Origin: Nakamurella sp. PAMC28650
GTDB taxonomy: Bacteria > Actinomycetota > Actinomycetes > Mycobacteriales > Nakamurellaceae
DNA: 64,000 bases
Assembly (NCBI RefSeq): GCF_014303395.1
Contig: NZ_CP060298.1
Span: 868,001-932,000, forward strand
Direction: 5' to 3'
Shown: positions 50,095 through 57,901 of the stretch, piece by piece
How positions within the stretch are numbered: the stretch's first letter is position 1
Layout: every line of letters begins with the position of its first letter
Made by a program: the position numbers and the translations under genes
Notes under the pieces: model-generated
What the model was told of the DNA's origin: nothing
Database searches by the model: none
The model's input: the letters and a program-made list of their open reading frames with translations, nothing else

Positions 50095-50793
50095 GTGAGC
50101 AAAGTTCTGTTCGTCGTGACCGGTGCCCAGTTCTGGACATTGGCCGACGGTTCTCACCACCCGACCGGTTTCTGGGCCGAAGAGCTGGTTGCGCCCTTCC
50201 GGGCGTTCATCGGTGCCGGCTTCGAGGTCGTGATGGCCACGCCGGGCGGAGTCGTTCCGGTGGTCGACCAGGGGAGCCTGGCTCCGCAGGTCAACGGGGG
50301 TCAGGAGAATGCTGACGCTATTGCTGCCGAGCTTGCCGCCATCGAGGAGCTCCGGGCGCCACTCGAGCTCGAGAAGGTAGACCTGGCCGACTATGTCGCG
50401 GTTTTCTACCCCGGTGGGCACGGACCGATGGAGGATCTCGCTGTTGATCCGACCTCCGGCCGGCTGCTGGTCGAGGCCTTGGCGTCCGGCCACCCGCTCG
50501 GCATCGTCTGTCACGCGCCCGCCGCCCTCCTGGCGACCGAGGGTGCCGACGGTTCGGTGTTCAGCGGCTACCGCCTGACGGGATTCACCAACGCGGAGGA
50601 GACGCAGGCCGGCCTGGCCGACAAGGCCAAGTGGCTCCTGCAGGACCGTCTCGTCGCACTGGGTGCGGACTTCCGCGAGGGTGCGCCCTGGGCGGAGCAC
50701 ATCGAGGTCGACCGCAACCTCTACACCGGGCAGAACCCGGCCTCCTCGGCCGCTCTGGCCGCTGAAATGGTGAAGGCGCTGCAGGTCGCATGA
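50095..50793 (+). CDS. DJ-1/PfpI-family type 1 glutamine amidotransferase-like protein
   Basis: The predicted 232-residue protein starts at GTG 50095 with AAGAGGAG upstream. It matches the Hsp31/PfpI group: AFWAEE-type start (TGFWAEELVAPF), YPGGHGPMEDL and the nucleophile elbow GIVCHAPAALL, where the Cys is active-site, plus a C-terminal GQNPASS motif. Members act as glyoxalases or chaperone-like deglycases; the specific reaction is debated. It is the first gene of a two-gene operon with a TetR regulator (overlap ATGA). Confidence 0.88.
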   Translation: MSKVLFVVTGAQFWTLADGSHHPTGFWAEELVAPFRAFIGAGFEVVMATPGGVVPVVDQGSLAPQVNGGQENADAIAAELAAIEELRAPLELEKVDLADYVAVFYPGGHGPMEDLAVDPTSGRLLVEALASGHPLGIVCHAPAALLATEGADGSVFSGYRLTGFTNAEETQAGLADKAKWLLQDRLVALGADFREGAPWAEHIEVDRNLYTGQNPASSAALAAEMVKALQVA

Positions 50794-51389
50794 CGAACGA
50801 CCGGCTGGGGGAGGTGCTCGACGCCACGTACGAGTGCCTCACCCGGTACGGCGTCCGGCGGACGACCGTAGAGGACATCGCCGCCGCCGCCGGGATGTCC
50901 AGGACCGCTGTCTACCAATATGTCCGGAGCAAGGACGACGCGTTCCGGCGACTTGCCGTCCGGCTGCACGAGCGTGCGCTGGTGCTCTCCCGCGAGGCGT
51001 CGGTGGGTGACGATCCCGACCGCGAGCGCCCCATGGGTGAGCGGATTCGTGGGGTGCTGGAAGCAAAGATGAACCTGGTGGTCGCTCTGGCGGGCGACTC
51101 TCCGCACACTGCGGAACTGCTGGACCAGAAGGCGCGCCTGTTCGGCGACATCTGTCACCAGTTCAGCCAGGACATCCACGGGTTGCTGGTGGACCTGTTC
51201 GATGCCGCACCCGTCCGTGGAGTGACGCCGGTCGAAGCTGCGGACATCTGCATGGCGTTGGTGATCGGCCTGGAAGGCGCGAACCATCCGGCGCCGTTGC
51301 TGAGCGCGGGCATCGGAGCACTGCTCGAGGCCTGGAACGTGGTCCCACGGTCAGGCGGCCTCCTGGCGGAGGCCGCCTGTGCCGGGTGA
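50790..51389 (+). CDS. TetR-family regulator, cotranscribed with the PfpI-type gene
   Basis: The 199-residue protein has a typical TetR HTH: YECLTRYGVRRTTVEDIAAA, then GMSRTAVYQYVRSKDDAFRR. ATG 50790 overlaps the upstream stop. The ligand domain is specific to this family and the ligand is unknown. The 46-bp inverted repeat at 50015-50060 is its likely operator, so the operon would be self-repressed. The terminal codons contain a hairpin (51353-51378). Confidence 0.88.
   Translation: MTNDRLGEVLDATYECLTRYGVRRTTVEDIAAAAGMSRTAVYQYVRSKDDAFRRLAVRLHERALVLSREASVGDDPDRERPMGERIRGVLEAKMNLVVALAGDSPHTAELLDQKARLFGDICHQFSQDIHGLLVDLFDAAPVRGVTPVEAADICMALVIGLEGANHPAPLLSAGIGALLEAWNVVPRSGGLLAEAACAG
51353..51378. 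terminator. Hairpin at the end of the TetR gene
   Basis: AGGCGGCCTCC (51353-51363) and GGAGGCCGCCT (51368-51378) form a perfect 11-bp stem with a TGGC loop inside the last codons of the TetR gene, directly ahead of the convergent stop at 51414. It probably terminates one or both genes. Confidence 0.55.
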
Positions 51390-51413
51390 TGCCGGATCAG
51401 CCGACGGGCGGTG

Positions 51414-53279
51414 TTACCGGACCGTCGGTGTCCGGCGGCGCACCAGCGTCAGTCCCAGTCCGCCGATGAGCATCAGGGCCAGCGCCAGGAACAGCAGGGT
51501 CGTGATGGGCGACCCGGTGTAGGCCAGTGGCGCCGTCGAGAGTACCGCAGTCGCCACGGGAGTGGCGGCTGCCATGGGTGCGGCGGCCTGAGCAGCCGCG
51601 ACGACGGCTACGGGCTGGCTGAAACTGACTGCGTCGACCTGCACGGTTGGGTCGGTCGGAACCCGGACCGGGTGGGTCGGGTGTACCGGCGTGACCGGGT
51701 GGGTCGGGTGGGTCGGGTGGGTCGGGGTGCCCGGAGTGCCCGGAGTGACAGGGGTGCCTGGCGCAACCGGGCCGACCGGGGTGCCGGGACCGACCGGCGT
51801 GACCGGGGTGACCGGAGCCGGCTGACCGCAGGTGCTGGTGGAGTTGCCCAGGACGCCGGCGGAGGTGCCGCAGACGCTGATCGGGGCGTTCACAGGGGCC
51901 CCCGGGGTGCTGCCGGTGTTGTTGGTCGGGGTGGATTCGCAGGTGCTGGTGGAGTTGCCCAGAACGCCGGCGGAGGTGCCGCAGACGCCGATGGGGGCGT
52001 TCACCAGGGTCCCCGGGGTCCTAGTCGTGCTGCCCGGGGTGGATCCGCAGTTGCTGGTGGAGTTGCCCAGGACGCCGGCGGAGGTGCCGCAGACGCTGAT
52101 CGGGGCGTTCACAGGGGCCCCCGGGATGCTGCCGGTGTTGTTGGTCGGGGTGGATCCGCACGTGCTGGTGGAGTTGCCCAGGATGCCGGCGGAGGTGCCG
52201 CAGACGCTGATGGGGGCGTTGGCGAGGGTCCCCGGGGTCCTAGTCGTGCTGCCCGGGGTGGATCCGCAGTTGCTGGTGGAGTTGCCCAGGATGCCGGCGG
52301 AGGTGCCGCAGACGCTGACCGGGGCGTTCACCAGGGTCCCCGGAGTGCTCCCGGTCGTGCCAGTGCTGCCGGTGCCCGGGGTCGATCCGCAGTTGCTGGT
52401 GGAGTTGCCCAGGACGCCGGCGGAGGTGCCGCAGACGCCGACCGGAGCGTTCACGAGTGAACCAGTCGAACTGCCCGGTCGGGTGCCGGAAGAGCTCGAG
52501 GCGGAGTGCCCGAGCACACCCACCGAGGTGCCGCTGACCACGATCGGAGCGGAGACTACCGGTGAGTGGGAGCTGGGCGCGTTGCCCGACGGGGTCGCTG
52601 ACCCGGCGGGGGCCGAGCATGCTGACGAGGCAGAACCGATGGCGTTACCGCAGATCGTGATCGGGGCCGCGATCAGCGACGTGCCGGAGTGGGATACCGG
52701 GGCTGCGCAAGCGGAGTGGGCCCGCCCCAGGACGCCGACCGAATTGCCGCAAACCGTGACCGGTGCATCGACCAGGCTTCCGGACCCCTTTCCGGTGCTG
52801 GTCGCCGCGACCGCAGGGCGTCCGGCGGACGTGCTGCTGGTGGACCGGCCGAGCACGGCAATCGATGTGCCGGTGACGGTGACCGGAGCCGAGACCGCCG
52901 GCCGGCGTGCCGGCGCTGGTGCCGACCGAACCGTCACAGGCGTGGTGGATTTCGACGTTCCGAGTACCGCGACCGAGGTCCCGGACACGTTCACCGGAGC
53001 CGAGACCAACGGTTTGGCAGCGGCCCTTGCCACTGCCTTCGGTGAGCCCGACGGCGCGGCCACCGTGACCTGCGACTTGGACGATCCAATGATGCTGATG
53101 CTCGTCCCGGAGACGTTGACCGGTGCCGAGACCGCGGTCCTGACGACGCCCGAGAGGATTCCATGGGGCTGTGGGGTAGGTGATCCGGGTGCTTCTGCGG
53201 ACGCGATACCCGCGCCGATGGCGAAGATTCCGCCGCTGAGAACTGCGGTGAGCAGTCCTCTCCTGAGCCAGGTGTTCAT
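51414..53279 (-). CDS. Chaplin-like repetitive surface protein with LAxTG sorting signal
   Basis: The 621-residue protein starts at ATG 53279 with GGGAGAAA upstream and a signal peptide ending after GIASA (about residue 27). Twelve copies of a VxAPxxVxGTSxxVLGxS unit follow. The first three and the sixth lack Cys; the others carry a VCGTSAGVLGNSTSNCG-type pair of cysteines like the chaplin domain of Streptomyces. Linkers are P/T/G-rich. A Pro/His/Thr stretch (HPTHPTHPVTP) precedes the C-terminus, which has a sorting signal LAYTG, a hydrophobic helix and RRR tail, fitting a class E sortase. Known long chaplins have two domains, so twelve units are exceptional. It may form an amphipathic surface film. 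Confidence 0.85.
   Translation of the reverse strand: MNTWLRRGLLTAVLSGGIFAIGAGIASAEAPGSPTPQPHGILSGVVRTAVSAPVNVSGTSISIIGSSKSQVTVAAPSGSPKAVARAAAKPLVSAPVNVSGTSVAVLGTSKSTTPVTVRSAPAPARRPAVSAPVTVTGTSIAVLGRSTSSTSAGRPAVAATSTGKGSGSLVDAPVTVCGNSVGVLGRAHSACAAPVSHSGTSLIAAPITICGNAIGSASSACSAPAGSATPSGNAPSSHSPVVSAPIVVSGTSVGVLGHSASSSSGTRPGSSTGSLVNAPVGVCGTSAGVLGNSTSNCGSTPGTGSTGTTGSTPGTLVNAPVSVCGTSAGILGNSTSNCGSTPGSTTRTPGTLANAPISVCGTSAGILGNSTSTCGSTPTNNTGSIPGAPVNAPISVCGTSAGVLGNSTSNCGSTPGSTTRTPGTLVNAPIGVCGTSAGVLGNSTSTCESTPTNNTGSTPGAPVNAPISVCGTSAGVLGNSTSTCGQPAPVTPVTPVGPGTPVGPVAPGTPVTPGTPGTPTHPTHPTHPVTPVHPTHPVRVPTDPTVQVDAVSFSQPVAVVAAAQAAAPMAAATPVATAVLSTAPLAYTGSPITTLLFLALALMLIGGLGLTLVRRRTPTVR
51830..52470. repeat. Tandem 105-120-bp repeat array inside the chaplin-like gene
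   Basis: Six copies of a nearly identical block, GTTGCCCAGGACGCCGGCGG, and its surroundings recur at roughly 108-117-bp spacing (starting near 51840, 51950, 52060, 52170, 52270, 52400). Alternate linkers (NNTGS and TTRTPGT types) make a two-unit higher-order pattern. The near-identity indicates recent expansion and makes the region prone to length change and assembly collapse. Confidence 0.8.
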
Positions 53280-53420
53280 GAGTATTTCTCCCTGATGGAG
53301 TGCCGAATGGTCCTGGCGGCGTCCGGGAACGGAGGCCGCAACGCCGCACCGGGTCGATCCACCCACCGAGGTGACTGGACAGACCTGTGACTGCGGGGAC
53401 CACTAGTACTACAGTCGAAC
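53280..53420. other. Short intergenic part upstream of the chaplin-like gene
   Basis: Holds the 5' region of the chaplin-like gene. Near 53401-53425 the sequence TACTACAGTCGAACTTAAGG is AT-rich relative to the flanks and could be the end of the neighbouring transposase remnant's IS. No other feature is seen. Confidence 0.3.
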
Positions 53421-53572
53421 TTAAGGTTGGTGTCCTCGGGCCCGGTAGTGGCAGTGGCGGGCGCGTTGTTGATGCCGCCGTCGCCAGGTTGATCGGGTCA
53501 GGGTGGCGTCGGGGTCGGGTGGGTCGGTCCAGATCAATTGGATCAGCAGTCGGCGTATTTCCGGGACGCTCA
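53421..53572 (-). pseudogene. C-terminal remnant of a DDE transposase
   Basis: The minus-strand frame gives VPEIRRLLIQLIW, then TRSTWRRRHQQRARHCHY to the stop, the tail typical of many actinobacterial DDE transposases (IS701/IS4-like). Only about 50 codons remain. The 5' side ends exactly at the IS5-family element, and the rest of this transposase is not on the far side, so a deletion must have accompanied or followed the insertion. Confidence 0.6.
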
Positions 53573-54043
53573 GGGCGTGTCTTCCAATAGTCGGTTCCAG
53601 ACGATGCACGCCGAAAGCACCACTGCCGCGCGGTAGGTGATGGCGAGCTTGTCGTAGCGGGTGGCCAGCCCCCGCCATTGCTTGATCAGAGCGAAGGAAC
53701 GCTCGACAACGTTGCGTTCCCGGTACATCTGGCGGTCCAGCGCAGGTGGACGGCCACCCTTGCTGCCCTTACGTTTGCGGGCGGCGATCTGGTCGCTCTT
53801 GAGCGGAATGACCACCTTGATCCCGCGGCGCTGCAGCATCCTGCGGGTGATCCCGGCGGCGTAGGCCTTGTCCGCCAGGACGGCATCGGGTCGGGTCCGT
53901 GGTCGCCCCCGACCTCGGCGCGGAACCCGGATGTCGGCCAGTACCTGTTCCAGGACGGCACCGTCGTTGCGTTGCCCACCGGTGATGACGATCGCCAGTG
54001 GCCGGCCCTTGCCATCGACCGCGTGGTGGATCTTCGTGGTCAA
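53570..54043 (-). CDS. IS5-family transposase, orfB part
   Basis: The frame gives the C-terminal catalytic half of a DDE transposase: TTKIHHAVDGKGRPLAIVIT with the first visible acidic region, DAVLADKAYA, then the YRERNVVERSFALIKQWRGL signature with the catalytic Glu. The frame is open well upstream of the TTG at 54043 and reads AEPAGHGIGRSRGG there, which is conserved IS5 sequence. It is therefore expressed as a fusion with orfA by a -1 frameshift near 54140-54165. Confidence 0.85.
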   Translation of the reverse strand: MTTKIHHAVDGKGRPLAIVITGGQRNDGAVLEQVLADIRVPRRGRGRPRTRPDAVLADKAYAAGITRRMLQRRGIKVVIPLKSDQIAARKRKGSKGGRPPALDRQMYRERNVVERSFALIKQWRGLATRYDKLAITYRAAVVLSACIVWNRLLEDTP

Positions 54044-54542
54044 CCCGCCCCGGGACCTGCCAATGCCGTGACCTGCAGGTTCAGCATCGACCAGTGGCAG
54101 ATTCTTGTAGTTCGATACTGCCCCCTGTGTCCTGCTCGGGCCGTGTCGTGTTTGTGCTGGTGGGCGCGGTTGATGGTGGCATCCACCGACACGGTCCAGT
54201 CGATCTGACCGGCAGCGTCAGCGTCGGTCAACAACGCCGCGAGCACCCGGTCCCAGGTGCCGTCTCCGGCGTACCGGCGGTGCCGCTTCCACACGGTCTG
54301 CCACGGTCCGAACACGTCCCGAGGCAAGTCCCGCCAGGGGATCCCGGCCCGGTACCGGTAGGCGATGCCTTCCACCACCCGCCGGTGCTCACCGAACGGA
54401 TGACCCCGCCGGCCAACATTTGTCGGCAACAACCGCTCGATCCGTTGCCACTGCTCGTCACTGAAGACGCGGTACCGCGACGAAGGAGAACTCATTCAGT
54501 GAGCATCCCGCCACACCTACCCAACTTTTGGGAGACACGCCC
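53573..54542 (-). mobile_element. IS5-family insertion sequence (IS427-type, two frames), about 970 bp
   Basis: The ends are imperfect inverted repeats: GGGCGTGTCTTCCAATAGTC at 53573 and, from the other end inward, GGGCGTGTCTCCCAAAAGTT (reverse complement ending at 54542). The interior carries two overlapping transposase frames. Flanks are CAG and TAG, so no clear target duplication is visible; adjacent deletion may have removed it. The stop codons of orfB and of the neighbouring low-complexity gene straddle the element ends. Confidence 0.88.
54040..54495 (-). CDS. IS5-family transposase, orfA part
   Basis: The 151-residue frame starts MSSPSSRYRVFSDEQWQRIE and carries the family's N-terminal DUF4096-type domain (YRYRAGIPWRDLPRDVFGPW) and the first catalytic Asp in WTVSVDATINRAHQH. 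After HQHKHDT the frame leaves the conserved path; the conserved continuation is found in the -1 frame. The stop overlaps orfB by 4 nt. Confidence 0.85.
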   Translation of the reverse strand: MSSPSSRYRVFSDEQWQRIERLLPTNVGRRGHPFGEHRRVVEGIAYRYRAGIPWRDLPRDVFGPWQTVWKRHRRYAGDGTWDRVLAALLTDADAAGQIDWTVSVDATINRAHQHKHDTARAGHRGQYRTTRICHWSMLNLQVTALAGPGAG

Positions 54543-55672
54543 TAGTCAGGGGAGAAGGTGGGCCTGTCGGCGGCGCTGGTGAACAACGCATCGTCCGACG
54601 AGGAGAGCGCTGCGAGCACGGCCAATCGTGATGGATCGGCGGAGCCGTCGAGGTCCGCAGCGACCTGTGAACTGCTGGCGGGGGAATGACCCGATGCGCC
54701 GGCGGCCGGCGTGGTGAGTACGACTGGCGCCGGCGCCGGATCGCCGACCGGCGTGGGTGTTTCGGGCGCGGTGGACCGGGTCGTGGTCGTCGTAGAACTC
54801 AACCAGGAGACCCGCGACGGCCTCTCGACCCTGACCGGTGCAGCCGCGGCCCGGGCTTGATCGAAACGAGCCAGGCTCTGCAGTGACGTCTTCGCTTCCG
54901 CTACCGGTCGGGATGGAACGGGTGCGGAGACACGGGCGGGGGTGGCGCGCACGGTGACACCGGCGGTCCTGGCCTTCGGGACGACGACGGGCGCGGCGGC
55001 TCGCACGACCGGGACGACCGGGCGGAGCCCCCCGGCGACCGGGCCACGGACCGGAACGACCGGGTGCACCACCGGAGCTACCGGGTGCACCACCGGGGCC
55101 GGCGGGTGGACCGCCACGATGACCGGATGCAGGCGACCGACGATAGGTGCCACGACCGGGGTAACGGTCCCGAGCACCGGCGTGGACGGCCGACTGACGA
55201 CATGTACGACCGGTGCGACTGCTTGTACGACCGGTGCGACTGCTTGAACGACCGGTGCGACTGCTTGTACGACCGGCCTCGCCGCGATTCTGATGATGGG
55301 TGCCACCGTCTCCACCATGGGTGCGACGGTGGCGACGACCGGCTTGGACACCGCAGCGACTGCTGCCACGGGAACTCTCACGATCGGCTGTACACGAGCC
55401 GCGACGGGAGCGACGGTCCGCTGGACGACGGACGACGTCAGGTGCTCAACCGGACCAGCCGCCTTCGTCCCCACACCGGAAGCCTTGGCCACCAACGGGG
55501 TCACGATCGGGAGAGACGGGCTGTGACCTGGAGTGGACGCGGTTGCGGCGACGGAGTCGGCCAACCAGGCGCCCGTGGCGAGACCGACGATCACACAGAC
55601 CCGTGCCAGGGTGCGGTGACGCGGCCGGTCGGACGTCGCCGGGGCTTGTTCATCCGCTCGAGATCCATTCAT
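54542..55672 (-). CDS. Secreted low-complexity P/V/A-rich protein, 3' end cut by the IS
   Basis: The 376-residue product starts at ATG 55672 (GGAGG upstream) and has a signal-like segment (RVCVIVGLATGAWLADSVAA). The body is very rich in Pro, Val and Ala, with a heptad PVVQAVA repeated three to four times (about 55202-55275) and many PVVHPVAP units. The C-terminal part is Ser/Thr-rich. The stop TAG uses the first base of the IS5-family end, so the native C-terminus is probably lost. No family is recognised; an exported wall-spanning or surface protein is likely. Confidence 0.65.
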   Translation of the reverse strand: MNGSRADEQAPATSDRPRHRTLARVCVIVGLATGAWLADSVAATASTPGHSPSLPIVTPLVAKASGVGTKAAGPVEHLTSSVVQRTVAPVAARVQPIVRVPVAAVAAVSKPVVATVAPMVETVAPIIRIAARPVVQAVAPVVQAVAPVVQAVAPVVHVVSRPSTPVLGTVTPVVAPIVGRLHPVIVAVHPPAPVVHPVAPVVHPVVPVRGPVAGGLRPVVPVVRAAAPVVVPKARTAGVTVRATPARVSAPVPSRPVAEAKTSLQSLARFDQARAAAAPVRVERPSRVSWLSSTTTTTRSTAPETPTPVGDPAPAPVVLTTPAAGASGHSPASSSQVAADLDGSADPSRLAVLAALSSSDDALFTSAADRPTFSPD

Positions 55673-56134
55673 GTCCGCTCACCTCCGCCCTACTCGTTCC
55701 TCGGTCATCCCGTCATGGTCAGCGCCGCATGGGGACCGCTGTGATCCGCGGCCTCCACCCAAAGCTATGACCGGTATTGAGACGGCGCCATATGTCGCCC
55801 CCTCCAGATGGTCCAAGTCCCCCGAACTGATGATCCACCGCACACCAGGAGTCATCGGGTGCCAACTCTTCGACCTCGCGGACCATCCGTACGGGTGGGT
55901 GCGGGGTCCATAGGTCACGCAACTCCGGTACGACCCCTGCCGTCACGCAGTGGTAGGCAGTTCAACACAAGGCCATCGCTAATCACGATGACCGCAGTCG
56001 TTTGGTGCCTGACTACGGGCACCGAACGACTGCGCTATCCATTCTTCAGGAATCTTGGGTCGGCCATTGTCTCCCGGCGGCCGTGACCTCGCCCCATGGC
56101 GGCGGTTGACCGCCAGGGCATGCACGAATTCAGG
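55673..56134. other. Intergenic region downstream of dinB with one strong hairpin
   Basis: About 460 bp without a supported gene. The most notable element is the stem-loop at 55993-56034 (listed separately). The promoter of the low-complexity protein must lie in the first part. No other element is recognised. Confidence 0.4.
55993..56034. terminator. 17-bp stem-loop downstream of dinB
   Basis: CGCAGTCGTTTGGTGCC (55993-56009) pairs with GGCACCGAACGACTGCG (56018-56034) with one G-U pair and an 8-nt loop. It is about 100 bp after the dinB stop. No T-run; terminator or a processed RNA structure. Confidence 0.5.
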
Positions 56135-57226
56135 TCAGACGGCGTCGCCGCCGAACCCGGCCCGCCCGCGGCTCGGGTTCAGGCGCCGGTCATCATCGGG
56201 TGGGAACTCCGCCCGCACTCCGAGTAGCCGGACAGGCCGATCGTCCTCGAGGGAATCCAGCAACTGCACGGCGGCGGATGCGATGGTGTCGGCGTCGTGG
56301 GTCGGAGCGGCGAGCGTGGCACTGCGGGTGAGGGTGACGAACGGCTTGAAACGCACCTTGACCCCGACCCGCACCGCGGGACGACCGTCCTCGACGACGT
56401 CGAGGGCCACCTGCCGGGCCAGTTCGCCGACCTCGAATCGGACCTCCACCGGGTCGGTGAGGTCATGCTGGAACGTCGTCTCGCGGCTGCGGGCGCGGGC
56501 GACGTAGGGCGTTCCGATCACCTCCGACCGCGCGGAGCCGCGCGCCAGACCTACCCACCTCGGCCCCATGGTCGGACCGACCTGCTCGCCGAGGGCGTGC
56601 GGATCGGCCGCCGCCAGTTCCCGCACCGTGCGAAAGCCCAGTTCGGCCAGCCGTCTCGCAGTCTTCTTCCCGATACCCCACAACGCTTCGGTCCCCAGAT
56701 CCCCGATGAGCGGGAACCAGTTGCCCTCGGTGAGAGTGAAGGTGCCACGTGGCTTGCCGAAATCCGTGGCCATCTTGGCGCGGAGCACGTTGTCGCCGAT
56801 ACCGACGGACGCCCACAGGCCGGTTCCACGGAGCACCGCCTGCTGGGCCCGGAGGGCCAGGGAAAGTGGATCTTCGGTGTCGACTCCGAGAAAAGCCTCG
56901 TCCCAGCCGAGGATCTCAAGCGTCAGTGGCGTGGGAACGAAGTCCGCCAGGATGGCCATCACTCGGGCCGAAGCCTGTTCGTAGGCCGCATTGTCGGCAG
57001 CAAGGAACACCGCGTCGGGACACTTCCTGGCTGCGATCCGCATCGGCATTCCCGACCGCACACCGAAAGCCCGTGCCTCGTAGGACGCCGTGGCGACCAC
57101 CGAGCGCAGGCTCGGATCGCCGTTCCCGCCGACCACCACCGGCCGCCCGACGAGTTCCGGTCGCCGCAGCACTTCGACGGCCGCGATGAACTGGTCGAGG
57201 TCCACGTGCAACACCCACGGTGTCAT
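56135..57226 (-). CDS. dinB: Y-family DNA polymerase IV, DinB2-like
   Basis: The 363-residue protein starts at ATG 57226. Catalytic residues of the Y family are visible: Asp9 in LHVDLDQF and the Asp-Glu pair in GWDEAFLGV; the thumb helix-hairpin-helix is LWGIGKKTARRL; the little finger follows (RETTFQHDLTDPVEV). The steric-gate position, aromatic in most DinB proteins, is Ile14 (DQFIAAVE). In mycobacterial DinB2 a Leu at this place allows ribonucleotide incorporation, so this enzyme may also use rNTPs. No beta-clamp motif is obvious at the C-terminus. No LexA box was recognised upstream. Confidence 0.9.
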   Translation of the reverse strand: MTPWVLHVDLDQFIAAVEVLRRPELVGRPVVVGGNGDPSLRSVVATASYEARAFGVRSGMPMRIAARKCPDAVFLAADNAAYEQASARVMAILADFVPTPLTLEILGWDEAFLGVDTEDPLSLALRAQQAVLRGTGLWASVGIGDNVLRAKMATDFGKPRGTFTLTEGNWFPLIGDLGTEALWGIGKKTARRLAELGFRTVRELAAADPHALGEQVGPTMGPRWVGLARGSARSEVIGTPYVARARSRETTFQHDLTDPVEVRFEVGELARQVALDVVEDGRPAVRVGVKVRFKPFVTLTRSATLAAPTHDADTIASAAVQLLDSLEDDRPVRLLGVRAEFPPDDDRRLNPSRGRAGFGGDAV

Positions 57227-57352
57227 GGCCCGATTGTGCACGACTGCACGCGCCGGATGGCCCGACCGCGCCATGGATCGGCGCCGGGTGACGACGCCGT
57301 GGGTCCGGTGGCCTGGAGCAGTTGCTCGGTCACCCAACGCGCGGTGCTCCCG

Positions 57353-57826
57353 TCAGGCCCTGGCCATCCGTTGTTTGGAGGTCCGGGTGCCGTCCCCGAC
57401 GGGAACGTGCCCGGCGGCGGCGGCGAGGCCGAACTTCGGCATGTTGACGTAGACGCCCTCGTAGTCGCCGGGGCGAACGGTGTACAACTCGTGCCAGATG
57501 CCGACATCCGGGCCGGACCCGATGTGTTGGTTGAACTTTAGCCACGCGGCGGCGTGCGGGGCCGATGGGTCCGATGCGAAGCGCTGGACGTCGGCGGGGC
57601 TGCGCCAGTAGGAGACGAGGATGGTGGTGCGGCCGAACCAGTTCGCCGAACCCAGCAGCCCGGACTCCGGATGCCCGTAGAGGTTCCTCATCCTCGGCAT
57701 CGCGGTGAACACCGAGCGGGCCTTGATCAGGCCCCGAAACGTGTTGACGCGCATGCCGATCAGAAACACGGCAGTGGCGTCCTGCGGTACTCCGGTGGTG
57801 AACCGACCGGGAAAGACCTCGCTCAT
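57353..57826 (-). CDS. DUF4188-type small protein (putative monooxygenase-like)
   Basis: The 157-residue product starts at ATG 57826 with GGAGG upstream. It matches the DUF4188 group: GRFTTGVPQDATAVFLIGMR, then TTILVSYWRSPADVQRFASD and IWHELYTVRPGDYEGVYVNM. Members have a ferredoxin-like fold. Its function is unknown. It is divergent from the TetR gene at 57902, with a perfect-looking operator between them (57861-57888), so it is the probable regulated target. Confidence 0.8.
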   Translation of the reverse strand: MSEVFPGRFTTGVPQDATAVFLIGMRVNTFRGLIKARSVFTAMPRMRNLYGHPESGLLGSANWFGRTTILVSYWRSPADVQRFASDPSAPHAAAWLKFNQHIGSGPDVGIWHELYTVRPGDYEGVYVNMPKFGLAAAAGHVPVGDGTRTSKQRMARA

Positions 57827-57860
57827 GGGGGAACCTCCGCGACGACGATGGGACGATCGG

Positions 57861-57888
57861 CGTAACACTGTTTTAGAACAGCGTTACG
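57861..57888. promoter_or_regulatory. TetR operator between DUF4188 and TetR genes
   Basis: CGTAACACTGTT (57861-57872) and AACAGCGTTACG (57877-57888) are 12-bp arms with one mismatch and a TTAG spacer. It lies between two divergent starts 75 bp apart, so one bound dimer could block both promoters. Confidence 0.78.
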
Positions 57889-57901
57889 GTAGCATCGTGG
57901 C

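Noticed and set aside
51830-52470. Regular repeats considered as a CRISPR array
   Set aside because: The repeat unit is long (over 100 bp), lies inside a coding frame, and the spacing sequence is also repeated rather than unique.
51832-53295. Plus-strand frame with LPRTPAEVPQT repeats
   Set aside because: The repeats are the antisense reading of the chaplin-like array; the minus strand has signal peptide, sorting signal and ribosome-binding site.
53569-54549. TCAG on both sides of the IS as a target-site duplication
   Set aside because: It touches the left end but is displaced by 3 nt from the right end; not a proper flanking duplication.
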